The notes below the pieces were generated by a model that made no database searches, was not told where the DNA came from, and saw only the letters and a list, made by a program, of their open reading frames with translations. DNA of 64,000 nt from assembly GCF_013752535.1 (NCBI RefSeq), contig NZ_CP058348.1:372001-436000 (forward strand), written 5' to 3'. This document shows, piece by piece, positions 23,449 to 32,137 of this stretch. The stretch comes from Bdellovibrio sp. KM01. GTDB taxonomy: Bacteria > Bdellovibrionota > Bdellovibrionia > Bdellovibrionales > Bdellovibrionaceae. Numbering within the stretch: the first letter of the stretch is position 1; every line of letters begins with the position of its first letter. The translations under genes were made by a program, and so were the position numbers.

Positions 23449-23475
23449 TCGCTGTAAATAACGAAAGTTTCTATT

Positions 23476-23516
23476 AAACCCCCGGTGGTAAAAGCCTCCC
23501 GGGGGTTTGTTTTTTG
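23476..23516 (+). terminator. Intrinsic terminator of second flagellin
   Basis: Arms AAACCCCCGG (23476-23485) and CCGGGGGTTT (23499-23508), then GTTTTTTG. Strong GC-rich stem and U-tract 28 nt after the stop. Confidence 0.9.
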
Positions 23517-23601
23517 TTTCAATTGATTTTCAAGACGCCAATTTTCGCAAAAAGTCAGAATAAACGGTTGCTTCATGGCTGCAAATTTGGAATTTAGAGC
23601 C

Positions 23602-24750
23602 ATGAACAAAATCGCCGTAATTTTACTTAGCTGCCTGACTTCTTTTTCAGCATTTGGTTTCTGGGATTTGAACGACGTTTCTTACCTGATGCCTCTTCCC
23701 CGCAAAGTTGGCCAAGACCAACTTTTAAGCCTGAAATCAAACGGTGCGGGTGGGCCGATTCTGCCAGTTCGTTTTATGGATACGATTCCGCCACTTTCTC
23801 CGGTAATGACTCAAGATCAGACCAATGAAGCTTTGCGTGTGGTGGCAATGCGTATTGATCCTTGTTTCCCACTTCCCACTCCACAAAATTGTCAGCGCCA
23901 ATTGCGTTTGGTGTGGCAACCTTTGGAAGATGGTCGTTTTAAATCTCAAACTGTCGATGCGGCTCTTCACTCTTTTTATGTTTTGACAGATGAAGAGTTC
24001 ATTTCTTTGTTGAATGACCTGCAAAATTGGAAATTTAAGTACCAGATGAATACGACAGGATTGCCTTTGCAGGTTCATCCGGTATGGGCTCACGTTCAGG
24101 AAAATCACTCATCAATTGCGGATTTCAATAACATCGTTTTAAAGTATGCTGGATTGAAAAATCTTTCCCGCGTGACGGCGATGGTTCTGCGTGGTGCAGG
24201 TGACATGTGGGCGTTCGGTGGTTTTGACGTCAAGGGCGGTAAGCTTCAGATGTTCAAAATTCATCGCACAGATCGCGCGGCACAGGCCTTTATCAATCGC
24301 GCCGTGCCGGCAGACCACTTTGATCAGGGCATGATTTCTCCAGCGCCTGCGGGCGACGATACGATCAATAAGATCGTGGTAAATTCAGCGAATCTGCAAA
24401 CAGGGAATGAAGACTTGATCCGTAAAGAAGTCTTTGCTGCCTATCGCATTGAAAATCCAAAAACCTTCCACGCAGAAAACATGGATTGTGTGAGTTGCCA
24501 CGTGGCTCAGACGGCGCGCGAATGGGCTTTCAGAAAACGTGCTGACATCAATTATACAGATCTGTTTCAAGCGACAGCCTATCAAAATGCAAAATATAAT
24601 ATGCAGAACGTCACTCCAATTCTGGGTCATACACAGAACATTCGTGCGTTTGGATACTTCATCGAAAACGTAGCTATCAGCCAACGTGTGATTAATGAGT
24701 CTGCTGAAGTGGCAGATATCATAAATCAATTTGTCTCTTCCCAACGATAA
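23602..24750 (+). CDS. Exported protein with one haem-binding CxxCH motif
   Basis: The ATG at 23602 opens directly into a signal peptide (MNKIAVILLSCLTSFSAFG). The upstream start at 23575 would add nine residues before it and is rejected. The 382-aa protein contains a single CVSCH motif (C296, C299, H300 by this numbering), the covalent c-type haem attachment site. A distal Met or His cannot be named with certainty. The N-terminal two thirds show no known domain, with two cysteines in CFPLPTPQNC. It is likely a periplasmic, perhaps outer-membrane-associated, monohaem cytochrome-like protein. It has its own terminator and no respiratory neighbours. Confidence 0.65.
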   Translation: MNKIAVILLSCLTSFSAFGFWDLNDVSYLMPLPRKVGQDQLLSLKSNGAGGPILPVRFMDTIPPLSPVMTQDQTNEALRVVAMRIDPCFPLPTPQNCQRQLRLVWQPLEDGRFKSQTVDAALHSFYVLTDEEFISLLNDLQNWKFKYQMNTTGLPLQVHPVWAHVQENHSSIADFNNIVLKYAGLKNLSRVTAMVLRGAGDMWAFGGFDVKGGKLQMFKIHRTDRAAQAFINRAVPADHFDQGMISPAPAGDDTINKIVVNSANLQTGNEDLIRKEVFAAYRIENPKTFHAENMDCVSCHVAQTAREWAFRKRADINYTDLFQATAYQNAKYNMQNVTPILGHTQNIRAFGYFIENVAISQRVINESAEVADIINQFVSSQR

Positions 24751-24777
24751 TTATCAGTCCAGTTTTAAGCTACATTG

Positions 24778-24803
24778 AAAGGCGACAGAAGTGTCGCCTT
24801 TTT
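24778..24803 (+). terminator. Intrinsic terminator after the CxxCH gene
   Basis: AAAGGCGACA and TGTCGCCTTT arms with a short GAAG loop and TTTT tail, 27 nt after the stop at 24750. Confidence 0.9.
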
Positions 24804-24905
24804 CATGTCTTTCATCCACCGACTTGCGTCCCTCTCCTAGATAGTTCCGAATAAGAGCTACACAAAAAGTATATTTCCAATCAAGGAAGATAAAAGGAGA
24901 GATTC

Positions 24906-25463
24906 ATGAAGAAGCTGCTCGTTGTATTAGCTGTAGGTTTAGCAGGAATGGTCGCGAAAGCGGAAACTGCAGATATGTCTATGATGACCGATGACGTATC
25001 GATGCAAGGTGGTCACACTTGGGTGTGTGGTATGCACTTTAAAGGTGTTTCGAAAGGTTTCAAAATCATCGCAGGTAAATTCAAAACAACTGCGTATGGT
25101 ACTTTGAAATGTACTAGTTTCAACGGGACAAAATGGAGCCGTCCTGTGAAAATCACAATGGGCGCTCATTGTATTGGGCCTCAAGTGGGTCTTGGCTGGT
25201 TGAAATTCCACGGTATCGGTGGGGAGCTAAGTTTGTTCAACACCGATCCAGACGTAATCTTGGGCAAATACTTGGCAGTTAATGGTGACGCTGCTGTGAT
25301 CATCGGTGCCGGTTCTTTCAGAGCAGTTAAAGTGGGTTGGCCACAACTTGCGATGAACATGTCTGTTAAATTGGATGCTGGTTTCGGTGCAACAGTTGGT
25401 CTTGACCACCTGTACATCTCTGAAAACGGTGGCGAAGTTATTGAACCACCAACTCCACACTAA
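24906..25463 (+). CDS. Small exported protein of unknown function
   Basis: The 185-aa product has a signal peptide (MKKLLVVLAVGLAGMVAKA) preceded by AAAGGAGAG. The mature part is rich in Gly and beta-prone segments and has three cysteines (WVCGM, LKCTS, AHCIG). The pattern of a GTLKCTS strand, then glycine-rich strands (LGKYLAVNGDAAVIIGAGS, FGATVGLDHL) is reminiscent of DUF992-like exported proteins, but similarity is too weak to assert. It is monocistronic, bounded by terminators at 24778 and 25490. Codon choice (GGT, GTT, AAA) suggests good expression. Confidence 0.6.
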   Translation: MKKLLVVLAVGLAGMVAKAETADMSMMTDDVSMQGGHTWVCGMHFKGVSKGFKIIAGKFKTTAYGTLKCTSFNGTKWSRPVKITMGAHCIGPQVGLGWLKFHGIGGELSLFNTDPDVILGKYLAVNGDAAVIIGAGSFRAVKVGWPQLAMNMSVKLDAGFGATVGLDHLYISENGGEVIEPPTPH

Positions 25464-25486
25464 TCTTAGTAAGAGTAAAAATGAAA

Positions 25487-25517
25487 AGAGGATCTGTTTT
25501 GCAGATCCTCTTTTTTA
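25487..25517. terminator. Intrinsic terminator between convergent genes
   Basis: AAGAGGATCTG and CAGATCCTCTT arms with loop TTTTG and T-tail on the + strand. A-rich flank makes it usable in both directions, for the 24906 gene and the LysR gene that ends at 25515. Confidence 0.9.
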
Positions 25518-26285
25518 TTCGCTGATGGCTTCCGTGATATTTTCCCAAAGTACGGGATTTAAAAGCTCAGAACCAATCATCAGCACTGGTTCCGCGTCTT
25601 TCGCTTTACCGCGCTTAGCTTCTGTTGGTAGGTGGCCCGTTCCGCCGGTCTCGTTTAACCACGAACGACGTACTGACAAGGAATTCGAAACAAAGATATG
25701 TGGAAAGCGTTCCAATTCTTTTTTATTAGCGCGACCGTACTCAAAAGTACTCAAGACGGCATAGTTCTTGTTGCTTTCGATCAACTCCAGCTTTTGAAAG
25801 CCCAACTCCGTCAGGTATTTAAATTTTTGGCGCCCTGGAGATTTTGATGTGAAGATCAAATCCAAATTTCCCGAAAGAAAGTTGGCTTCAAGCTCATTCA
25901 AATCAAAAATATCCAGAGTAATCTTACTGACGCCGACTTCTTTAAAGCATTGACGGCAGGTGTTCATCGCAAAATCGGAAAGACCTTCCAACGTTCCAAT
26001 GTGAAGTTCGCCTACCATTTGGTTATTGCTGATACCCTGAAGTTCCGTTTCCAGCCTGCGAATGGATTTTTCAAAAATTTCGGAAAGCTGAAAAGCGACT
26101 GCCGTCCAACCTGATTTTCTTTTCGCCGAGCGATCCAAAAGAACGATTTTAAGTTCGTCTTCGATTTTGGCAATAATTCTGGAAAGTTGTGGTTGGCTCA
26201 ATCCCACATGAAGTGCGGCAGCGGAAAGATTCTTAAAGTTCACAGCTTTCGCTAAAATACTCATTTCATAATATAACTGCTGCAT
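25515..26285 (-). CDS. LysR-family transcriptional regulator
   Basis: The N-terminal winged helix-turn-helix of LysR is seen in about residues 1-60 (LSAAALHVGLSQPQLSRIIAKIEDELKIVLLDR). The effector domain starts near residue 92 (GELHIGTLEGLSDFAMNTC), where the first beta-strand of the periplasmic-binding-like fold normally begins. At 256 aa it is 40-50 residues shorter than typical LysR proteins, with the second effector subdomain reduced. It lies 8 nt downstream of the ubiB-like gene on the same strand, so it is transcribed with rnr and ubiB rather than divergently from a target. The ligand is unknown. Confidence 0.88.
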   Translation of the reverse strand: MQQLYYEMSILAKAVNFKNLSAAALHVGLSQPQLSRIIAKIEDELKIVLLDRSAKRKSGWTAVAFQLSEIFEKSIRRLETELQGISNNQMVGELHIGTLEGLSDFAMNTCRQCFKEVGVSKITLDIFDLNELEANFLSGNLDLIFTSKSPGRQKFKYLTELGFQKLELIESNKNYAVLSTFEYGRANKKELERFPHIFVSNSLSVRRSWLNETGGTGHLPTEAKRGKAKDAEPVLMIGSELLNPVLWENITEAISE

Positions 26286-26293
26286 GTGAGTTC

Positions 26294-27967
26294 CTATGAC
26301 TTCTTAATATAGTTAATGAAAGCAATAAATCCGATCCCCATCGCCAGGCCAAATCCAATAAAGCTCATGGTTGGAATGCCTGCGATATGGTTTTCTGTCG
26401 GATGAACGGAAATATAGGCGGAGCTTAAAATCAAAGAGCTGATAATCACGCCTAAGAATAAAAGATTAAAGGAAACCTCGATGGATTTCTTTAAGTCAGT
26501 GAGTTCCGCAACTTTTAAGCGGAAGGAGTGATCCGGACTATTAATTTTTCTAAAATAGAAATTCAACTGCCGCGGCAATGCGTTCAGGAAGCTGCGGGAT
26601 TCGCGCGCAATTTGCGACATCTCATCCATCACTCTGGCTGGACCCAGTTGAGTTTTTGCCAGATCTCCAGCGAAAGCCAACGAGTACTGCAGGAAATCGA
26701 AATCTTTGTGAAGTTTTCGGCCAATACCTTCAATTGAAATAATAGATTTAAAGAACATCATAAGTTCCGTAGGAACTTTGATGTGATGTCTTGCTGCAAT
26801 TCCTGATGATCTTAAAAGCAGTTTACCCAAATTAACGTTTTTAAGTGTCAATCCATAGTAAGGAGCGATTAGTTCGCGCAATTCCTTGGCGAATAGATCC
26901 ACGTTCACCTGATCCGAGAAAGGAGCCAGGTCCACGTACTCAAACGCCAGGCGTTCGTAATCTTCAGTAGAAAGCGCCAAAAGCATATTGGCGATGGTCG
27001 CTTGAGTTCGTTTATTTAAACGACCCACGACACCGAAGTCGATCAGACCAATGTGATTGTCTGGCAGGATAAAGAAATTCCCGGCATGCAAATCACCATG
27101 GAAAAGCCCGTCTTCAAATACCATTTGCAGATAGGCTCCCAAAGCACGCTTGATCACCTCGTGGGAGTCGATACCTTCACGCATTGTGGGCTCTGCACTT
27201 AAGGGAACCCCAGGAAGAGCTTCCATAATTAGAACGCGCTCAGTGGAAAGATCTAAATGAACCCGTGGAATTTTAATCGTGGCATCGTCTTTAAAGTTTT
27301 CTTTGAAGCGGCGGATGTTATTTGCTTCCACGATAAAGTCCGTCTCAAGTTCCAGAGTTTTGAAATACTCTTGCACAATCGCTTGAGGATTAAAGGGACG
27401 ACTTTCAGGAACGTAGGTTTCCAAAAGATCTGAAAGCAAATACAGTACATTCAAATCGTCATTAATCGTTTGAATAATGCCAGGGCGCTGAACTTTGATA
27501 ACCACTTCTTCGCCAGTGGATAGGCGAGCTTTATGAACTTGAGCGATGCTGGCTGAACCCAGTGGTTCAGGGGCGATACTTGAAAAAGTCTTGTAAAGCA
27601 TTTCACCGAATTCGTCTTTTAAGACACCCTCAATAACTGAAAAGGGCAACGGCTGGACACGGTCATGGAGTTTTTCGAATTCGTTGATATATGCTTCAGG
27701 AACCAAATCGGGACGAGTCGCTAAAAGTTGTCCCAGCTTTACGAAAGTGGGACCTAATTCTTCGAAGCTCATACGCATACGCTCTGGCATTGAATAGGTT
27801 TCAATGTCAGAGGATGCGTTCAGACGATCGATGATGAATCTACCGAGTTTTACCTTTTCCGCGACCTTGTGAAACCCGTGCTTTGCGAACACCCCGACTA
27901 TCGTTCGAAGTCTGGCCGCGTTTTTTAGAGTCTTTCCGATTTGGCTTCCGGTCTTTAAGGCTGTCAC
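26294..27967 (-). CDS. ubiB: UbiB/ABC1 (AarF) family atypical kinase
   Basis: Members support ubiquinone biosynthesis at the inner membrane. The 557-aa protein shows the KxGQ motif (FVKLGQLLATRPD), the Ala-rich loop (LGSASIAQVH), the invariant Lys strand (EVVIKVQRPG), HGDLHAGN and the DFG-like LIDFGVVGR. Two membrane spans are at the C-terminus (LLFLGVIISSLILSS; SFIGFGLAMGIGFIAF). The start is uncertain: GTG 27967 has GGAGAAG five bases upstream, while ATG 27991 and another at 28018 lack one. In every case the N-terminus overlaps the rnr 3' end by at least 128 nt in another frame. Confidence 0.88.
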   Translation of the reverse strand: MTALKTGSQIGKTLKNAARLRTIVGVFAKHGFHKVAEKVKLGRFIIDRLNASSDIETYSMPERMRMSFEELGPTFVKLGQLLATRPDLVPEAYINEFEKLHDRVQPLPFSVIEGVLKDEFGEMLYKTFSSIAPEPLGSASIAQVHKARLSTGEEVVIKVQRPGIIQTINDDLNVLYLLSDLLETYVPESRPFNPQAIVQEYFKTLELETDFIVEANNIRRFKENFKDDATIKIPRVHLDLSTERVLIMEALPGVPLSAEPTMREGIDSHEVIKRALGAYLQMVFEDGLFHGDLHAGNFFILPDNHIGLIDFGVVGRLNKRTQATIANMLLALSTEDYERLAFEYVDLAPFSDQVNVDLFAKELRELIAPYYGLTLKNVNLGKLLLRSSGIAARHHIKVPTELMMFFKSIISIEGIGRKLHKDFDFLQYSLAFAGDLAKTQLGPARVMDEMSQIARESRSFLNALPRQLNFYFRKINSPDHSFRLKVAELTDLKKSIEVSFNLLFLGVIISSLILSSAYISVHPTENHIAGIPTMSFIGFGLAMGIGFIAFINYIKKS

Positions 27968-30458
27968 TATTCTTCTCCGAGTTTTCGTCATTATCACGAA
28001 GTTTGCTTTGCTCGGCAAATAGCAATTTCTTACTTAACTTCGGTTTGTCCTGAGAATCTTCTCTGTTGGCTTTGCGTAACTCTGCCGGGCCCAGGATCAT
28101 GCGGAGCAGACTCTCATCCGGTCCTTTTTTCTCTTGGCCCTCGTTAGCAGGACGGAATTGGAAAGCTTTCTGTTGCTTTTCTTCGCGTCCACCTTGCTCT
28201 TCACGTTTATCACCAAAGAAGCGTGATTTTTGATTTGGATTTCTATTTTCGGTCTGAGTCTTTTTAGGACCGCCACGTTCTTGATCGCGACGATTTTTTT
28301 GATCCTTATGACCTTTGCGATCTTCACGAACGCTGAAAGATTTTTCGTCCTTAGGTCCACGACGATCCGTCTGACGACGGTCATCACCACGACGGCGGTC
28401 TTCTCCGCCCCATTCGTTGTTTTGTTTTTCCTTCTTACGCAGACGATTTAGATACTTTTCTGCAGATTTAGCGGCAGGTGATTTACCTTCACCAGTTTCG
28501 TCGTCAAATTCTTCGGCCATTTCATCTTTAATTTCCATGCCGGCTTTAACAAAGTTAATTTGACCCAATTCAGGATCAGCTGCGGAAACTTGGATGCGGA
28601 TGTTATCACCGATATTATAAGACATTCCTGAACGCTTCGCGATCAGGCGCAGGTTTTCTTCGTCGAACTCCCACTTGTCGTTGCCAAGATCATCGAGACG
28701 GACCAGTCCATCGATATCGTATTCACGTAGTAAGACAAAAATACCAAACTTGGCCACGGAACTGATCATGCCATCGAACTCTTGGCCCAGGAATTTTTCC
28801 ATAAAACGGGCTTTTTTTATCGATTGAACCTGACGTTCTGCTTTTGTGGATCTTTGCTCGGCCGCTGATAAAATCGTTCCCGCTGACGCTAAATCATCTT
28901 CGCTCATCAAACGGTATTGATTGCTTTTCACCACTTGAGTTTTAAGCAGGCGATGGATGATCAAGTCAGGGTAACGACGGATCGGGGAGGTAAAGTGAGC
29001 ATAGAATTCAAAGCCCAAACCAAAGTGGCCCACATTGTTCGGGCTGTATTTGGCTTGGCTCATCGATCTTAGTGTCAGAATATTTAGAATTTGGGCTTCG
29101 GGACGGTTTTCAAACTCTTCCAAAGCTTTCGTCAGACGTTTTTGCAATTTACCCTGACCCAGCTTCGTTTTACCACCGAAAGTTGCCATGTACTTTTCAA
29201 GAGTGCGAATGGCCATTTCATTTGGTGGTTCATGGATACGATAAAGAGCCGGAACGTTTTTCCCGTGAAGGAATTTTGCTACGCCAACGTTTGCAGCCAG
29301 CATCATCTCTTCAATCAGGCGATGGGCGAATAGACGTTCAGAACGTTGAATATCAATGGGTACACCCGCACCATCGATAACCAATTCGGTTTCAGGGATT
29401 TCAAGATCCAAAGAGCCTTCTTTAAATCTTTTCGCCATCAGAATCTTGGCAAGGTCGGCCAGGCGCAGAATATTGTCTTTTACATGGTTGAATTTTTCAT
29501 CGCCATTGCCATCAATAACTTCTTGCGCTTGACCATAGGTCACGCGGGCTTTGCTTTCCATAACCGCTTCATAGAAATCGGATTTGGTCATTTCGCCGTT
29601 AAAATCGAATTGCATTTCCGCGACCATGCAAAGGCGGGGAACGTGCGGGTTCAATGAGCAAAGCCCGTTACTTAGGACTTCTGGAAGCATCGGTACCACA
29701 AAGTTCGGGAAGTAAACGGAAGTACCGCGCTCGTAAGCATCACGGTCAATGGCAGAGCCCGTTTGCACATAGTGACTGACATCGGCGATGGCTACGTAAA
29801 GAAGGAAGCCTTCGCTGTTCATTTCCACATAAACAGCGTCGTCGAAATCTTTTGCTGTTGCGCCGTCAATAGTAATCAAGTCAAGTCCGCGCAAATCTGT
29901 GCGGCCTTTATAATCTTTTTCTTCGGGAACTTCTTTAAAGCGTTTTGCTTCCTCTAAAGTATCTGCGGAAAATTCCTGAGGAATGTTAGAGGACAATATT
30001 ACGCGTTTAATATCAGTTAAAGGATCTAAAGCGTCTCCAATGACAGAGGTCACTTTGCCGGTAAAGGACTTGCCGCTTTCAGGGTAAGTCAGAACTTCGG
30101 CTGCAACCAATTCCTTATCTTTTGCCTGCATGGAGTCTTCGATTTTGATCTTCAGATCCTGACCCCAGCCTTTGCCCTCATCGCGTAAGATTCCAATTTT
30201 ATCGTTTAAGCGATAAAAGCGACCGACAAAAGTTTTTGTTCCTCTTTGAACGACACGAATGATTTCGCCACGGAAACGATCACTGTTTTTTTCAGGATAA
30301 ACTTCGACGGTGACCTTATCGTTGGTCATCACGCCTTCCATAGAGTTGCGGGGAATATAAACGTCAGGGTGTTCCTTATCTTCTGGGATAAAGAAGCCGA
30401 AGCCATCTGGATGTCTTTTGATTGTGCCTGTAAGGATGGACTTTTTATGAGTGCTCAA
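27840..30458 (-). CDS. rnr: Ribonuclease R
   Basis: This 3'-5' exoribonuclease degrades structured RNA and mRNA fragments. Domains in order: cold-shock OB fold (GTIKRHPDGFGFFIPE, about 10-25), second CSD, RNB catalytic domain beginning TDLRGLDLITIDGATAKDFDDAVYVE (four Asp of the active site) at about 190-215, and S1 domain (DGMISSVAKFGIFVLLREYDIDGLV) near residue 590. The last 220 residues are a very charged, disordered tail of K, R, E, D and Q. The start at ATG 30458 is followed by a basic N-terminus. It is the first gene of a unit with ubiB and lysR. RNase R tails bind RNA in other bacteria, but this one is unusually long. Confidence 0.96.
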   Translation of the reverse strand: MSTHKKSILTGTIKRHPDGFGFFIPEDKEHPDVYIPRNSMEGVMTNDKVTVEVYPEKNSDRFRGEIIRVVQRGTKTFVGRFYRLNDKIGILRDEGKGWGQDLKIKIEDSMQAKDKELVAAEVLTYPESGKSFTGKVTSVIGDALDPLTDIKRVILSSNIPQEFSADTLEEAKRFKEVPEEKDYKGRTDLRGLDLITIDGATAKDFDDAVYVEMNSEGFLLYVAIADVSHYVQTGSAIDRDAYERGTSVYFPNFVVPMLPEVLSNGLCSLNPHVPRLCMVAEMQFDFNGEMTKSDFYEAVMESKARVTYGQAQEVIDGNGDEKFNHVKDNILRLADLAKILMAKRFKEGSLDLEIPETELVIDGAGVPIDIQRSERLFAHRLIEEMMLAANVGVAKFLHGKNVPALYRIHEPPNEMAIRTLEKYMATFGGKTKLGQGKLQKRLTKALEEFENRPEAQILNILTLRSMSQAKYSPNNVGHFGLGFEFYAHFTSPIRRYPDLIIHRLLKTQVVKSNQYRLMSEDDLASAGTILSAAEQRSTKAERQVQSIKKARFMEKFLGQEFDGMISSVAKFGIFVLLREYDIDGLVRLDDLGNDKWEFDEENLRLIAKRSGMSYNIGDNIRIQVSAADPELGQINFVKAGMEIKDEMAEEFDDETGEGKSPAAKSAEKYLNRLRKKEKQNNEWGGEDRRRGDDRRQTDRRGPKDEKSFSVREDRKGHKDQKNRRDQERGGPKKTQTENRNPNQKSRFFGDKREEQGGREEKQQKAFQFRPANEGQEKKGPDESLLRMILGPAELRKANREDSQDKPKLSKKLLFAEQSKLRDNDENSEKNSDSLKDRKPNRKDSKKRGQTSNDSRGVRKARVSQGRGKGKTR

Positions 30459-30507
30459 GGTTGCTTCCTTTACTAAGAATTATGGTAGCACACTTGATGG
30501 GGATGTC

Positions 30508-30539
30508 GAAAAAAAAGGGACCCCGAGGGCCCCTTTTTG
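30508..30539 (-). terminator. Intrinsic terminator for the 30546 porin
   Basis: In minus-strand reading, AAAAAGGG pairs with CCCTTTTT around a GGCCCTCGGGG-type loop, then continues as eight T. It is directly past the stop of the gene at 30546. Confidence 0.85.
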
Positions 30540-30545
30540 CGGGAA

Positions 30546-31619
30546 TTAGAATTTTGCTAAAACACCCAGTGTTAACAGTTGGGCATTTTCGGTTGAATTG
30601 CCGTCGGTATCGGTGAAACATTTTTCATCGGCATGATCAGTACGGTATTCTACGTAAACGTTCAAGTTTGGATTCAACTCGATTTTGTCGTTCAAAGTCA
30701 GGGAATTAACTTTGTCAGCGTTTCCATATACAAGAGTATCAAATTCTCTTAAGTGCATCGCTCCACGCACCATTTCATAACGGGCCGAGAAGGAGTTATT
30801 CCAAAGTTTATAGTTTACAACAACGCCCAAGTCGTCAGACCAACCCGCAACATCATTGTCGGGCTTATAGGTTTTAGAGTCGTACATTGCTGCTATCATC
30901 CAAGAATCATTGATGCGGTAAGAAGCCCAAATGTTGCTGGAAGTGTTTTCAGCAGTGCCCGTTGTTGGAGAAAGGGCTGAGTCTTTACCGAAAAAGTATC
31001 CAGCAAACCATTGCAAGTTACCGAAAGCACCATTTGCAGAAAGCTCAGTAGTTTTTGTCGGTGTATAGTCGTCGCCGTATATATTGTATTTGGACTGGTT
31101 ATAAGTGGAAACGGTCGCCGTCAACAGGTCACTCATCACGTATCTTGCACGCAAACCTTCGCCATATCCTGGTGTAATCCCCTGGAATGCAATGGAGTAT
31201 CCGTAAAACAAGTTTTCAGATCTCAAAACAGATTCATAACCCATCGTCGTCAAGAACCGACCCGCGCCTATATATAGATTCGGAAGAGGTTTATAATACA
31301 CCTCGACCTGGTCCACCATTCCAAGATTATTCGTGGACTTAACTTCTGAAGGCGTTGTCGCCGTCACATAAGTTGTTGGGGTGTAAACCAATCGAGCCAA
31401 AACATAAAACTGTTCTGTTTCTTTTTTTGCCAAGATTTGGCTGGTGTTAATTCTGTAAGTTTCATATGGAGCGGAGCCGGAAAATGGAACAGAAGTGGTG
31501 TCTGGTAAAAAGTTGTAATCGAATGCGATCTCACCATTCACTGTGATTCCACCAATATCAGCGGCATTCGCAAAGGAAGCAGCAAGAGTCATGAATGCCA
31601 GTATCTTGAAAATTCGCAC
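30546..31619 (-). CDS. Outer-membrane beta-barrel porin-like protein (BBP2-like)
   Basis: The 357-aa protein has a signal peptide (MRIFKILAFMTLAASFANA) and a mature part built of amphipathic strands with aromatic girdles. VEVYYKPLPNLYIGAGRF and LRARYVMSDLLTATVSTYNQS are typical of 16-strand porin-like barrels of the OmpL-like/BBP2 group. It ends LGVLAKF, with the terminal Phe that the BAM machinery recognises. One Cys is in the last extracellular-type loop. It is a single-gene unit ending in a strong terminator. The substrate is unknown. Confidence 0.75.
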   Translation of the reverse strand: MRIFKILAFMTLAASFANAADIGGITVNGEIAFDYNFLPDTTSVPFSGSAPYETYRINTSQILAKKETEQFYVLARLVYTPTTYVTATTPSEVKSTNNLGMVDQVEVYYKPLPNLYIGAGRFLTTMGYESVLRSENLFYGYSIAFQGITPGYGEGLRARYVMSDLLTATVSTYNQSKYNIYGDDYTPTKTTELSANGAFGNLQWFAGYFFGKDSALSPTTGTAENTSSNIWASYRINDSWMIAAMYDSKTYKPDNDVAGWSDDLGVVVNYKLWNNSFSARYEMVRGAMHLREFDTLVYGNADKVNSLTLNDKIELNPNLNVYVEYRTDHADEKCFTDTDGNSTENAQLLTLGVLAKF

Positions 31620-32137
31620 CGGGTTCTCCTTTTTATGTTTTTTTTATTGGATTCGTTCACATCCGGTTTGTCATTTCTCTGCTGAGAGATAAGACCTAGG
31701 TCCAGTCAAATAACATATTCATGATGTGTTACTAGACCATCATCGAGGTTCTTAAGACTAGATTGGGATTTTGCGTCAATCAAAGTTGTTTTGGCCCTAA
31801 GTAAACATCAATTTCTATGTGGAAATCTTGAACATTGTTGAACGTGTGACTGAATCTTTCAGAACTATTTGTCTGCATAGAAATCGCTGCCAATGCGGAT
31901 TTGCGTGGAGTGAGTTCGAAACTATTCTGAGGTCATTTTTTGAGAAACATAAAAATTTTGTTAATCGAAACTTTTTGATTTCGGCGAAGTAATTACTCCA
32001 TTTTTTGTAGGATTCACGTGTTTCCCGGCATTTTTGTTGTTGATCTTGCCGAAGGTCCTATTTAGCATTTTTTTATAAACAAAGCTTTTAAACGATTTGA
32101 AAGTTCAAATTTGCAACGAAATTGAAAGGATGCATTT
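31620..32137. other. Long AT-rich intergenic region between two divergent porin genes
   Basis: The 518 nt between the divergent porin-like genes lack a plausible ORF. Visible elements are the palindrome GACCTAGGTC (near 31692), a TAACA/TGTTA hairpin near 31710-31730 and AGTAATTACT (near 31987). A weak TTGATC-N17-TAGCAT promoter-like pair lies at about 32040-32070, before the 32138 gene. Both porins are likely controlled from here. No riboswitch or known RNA was recognised. Confidence 0.4.
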
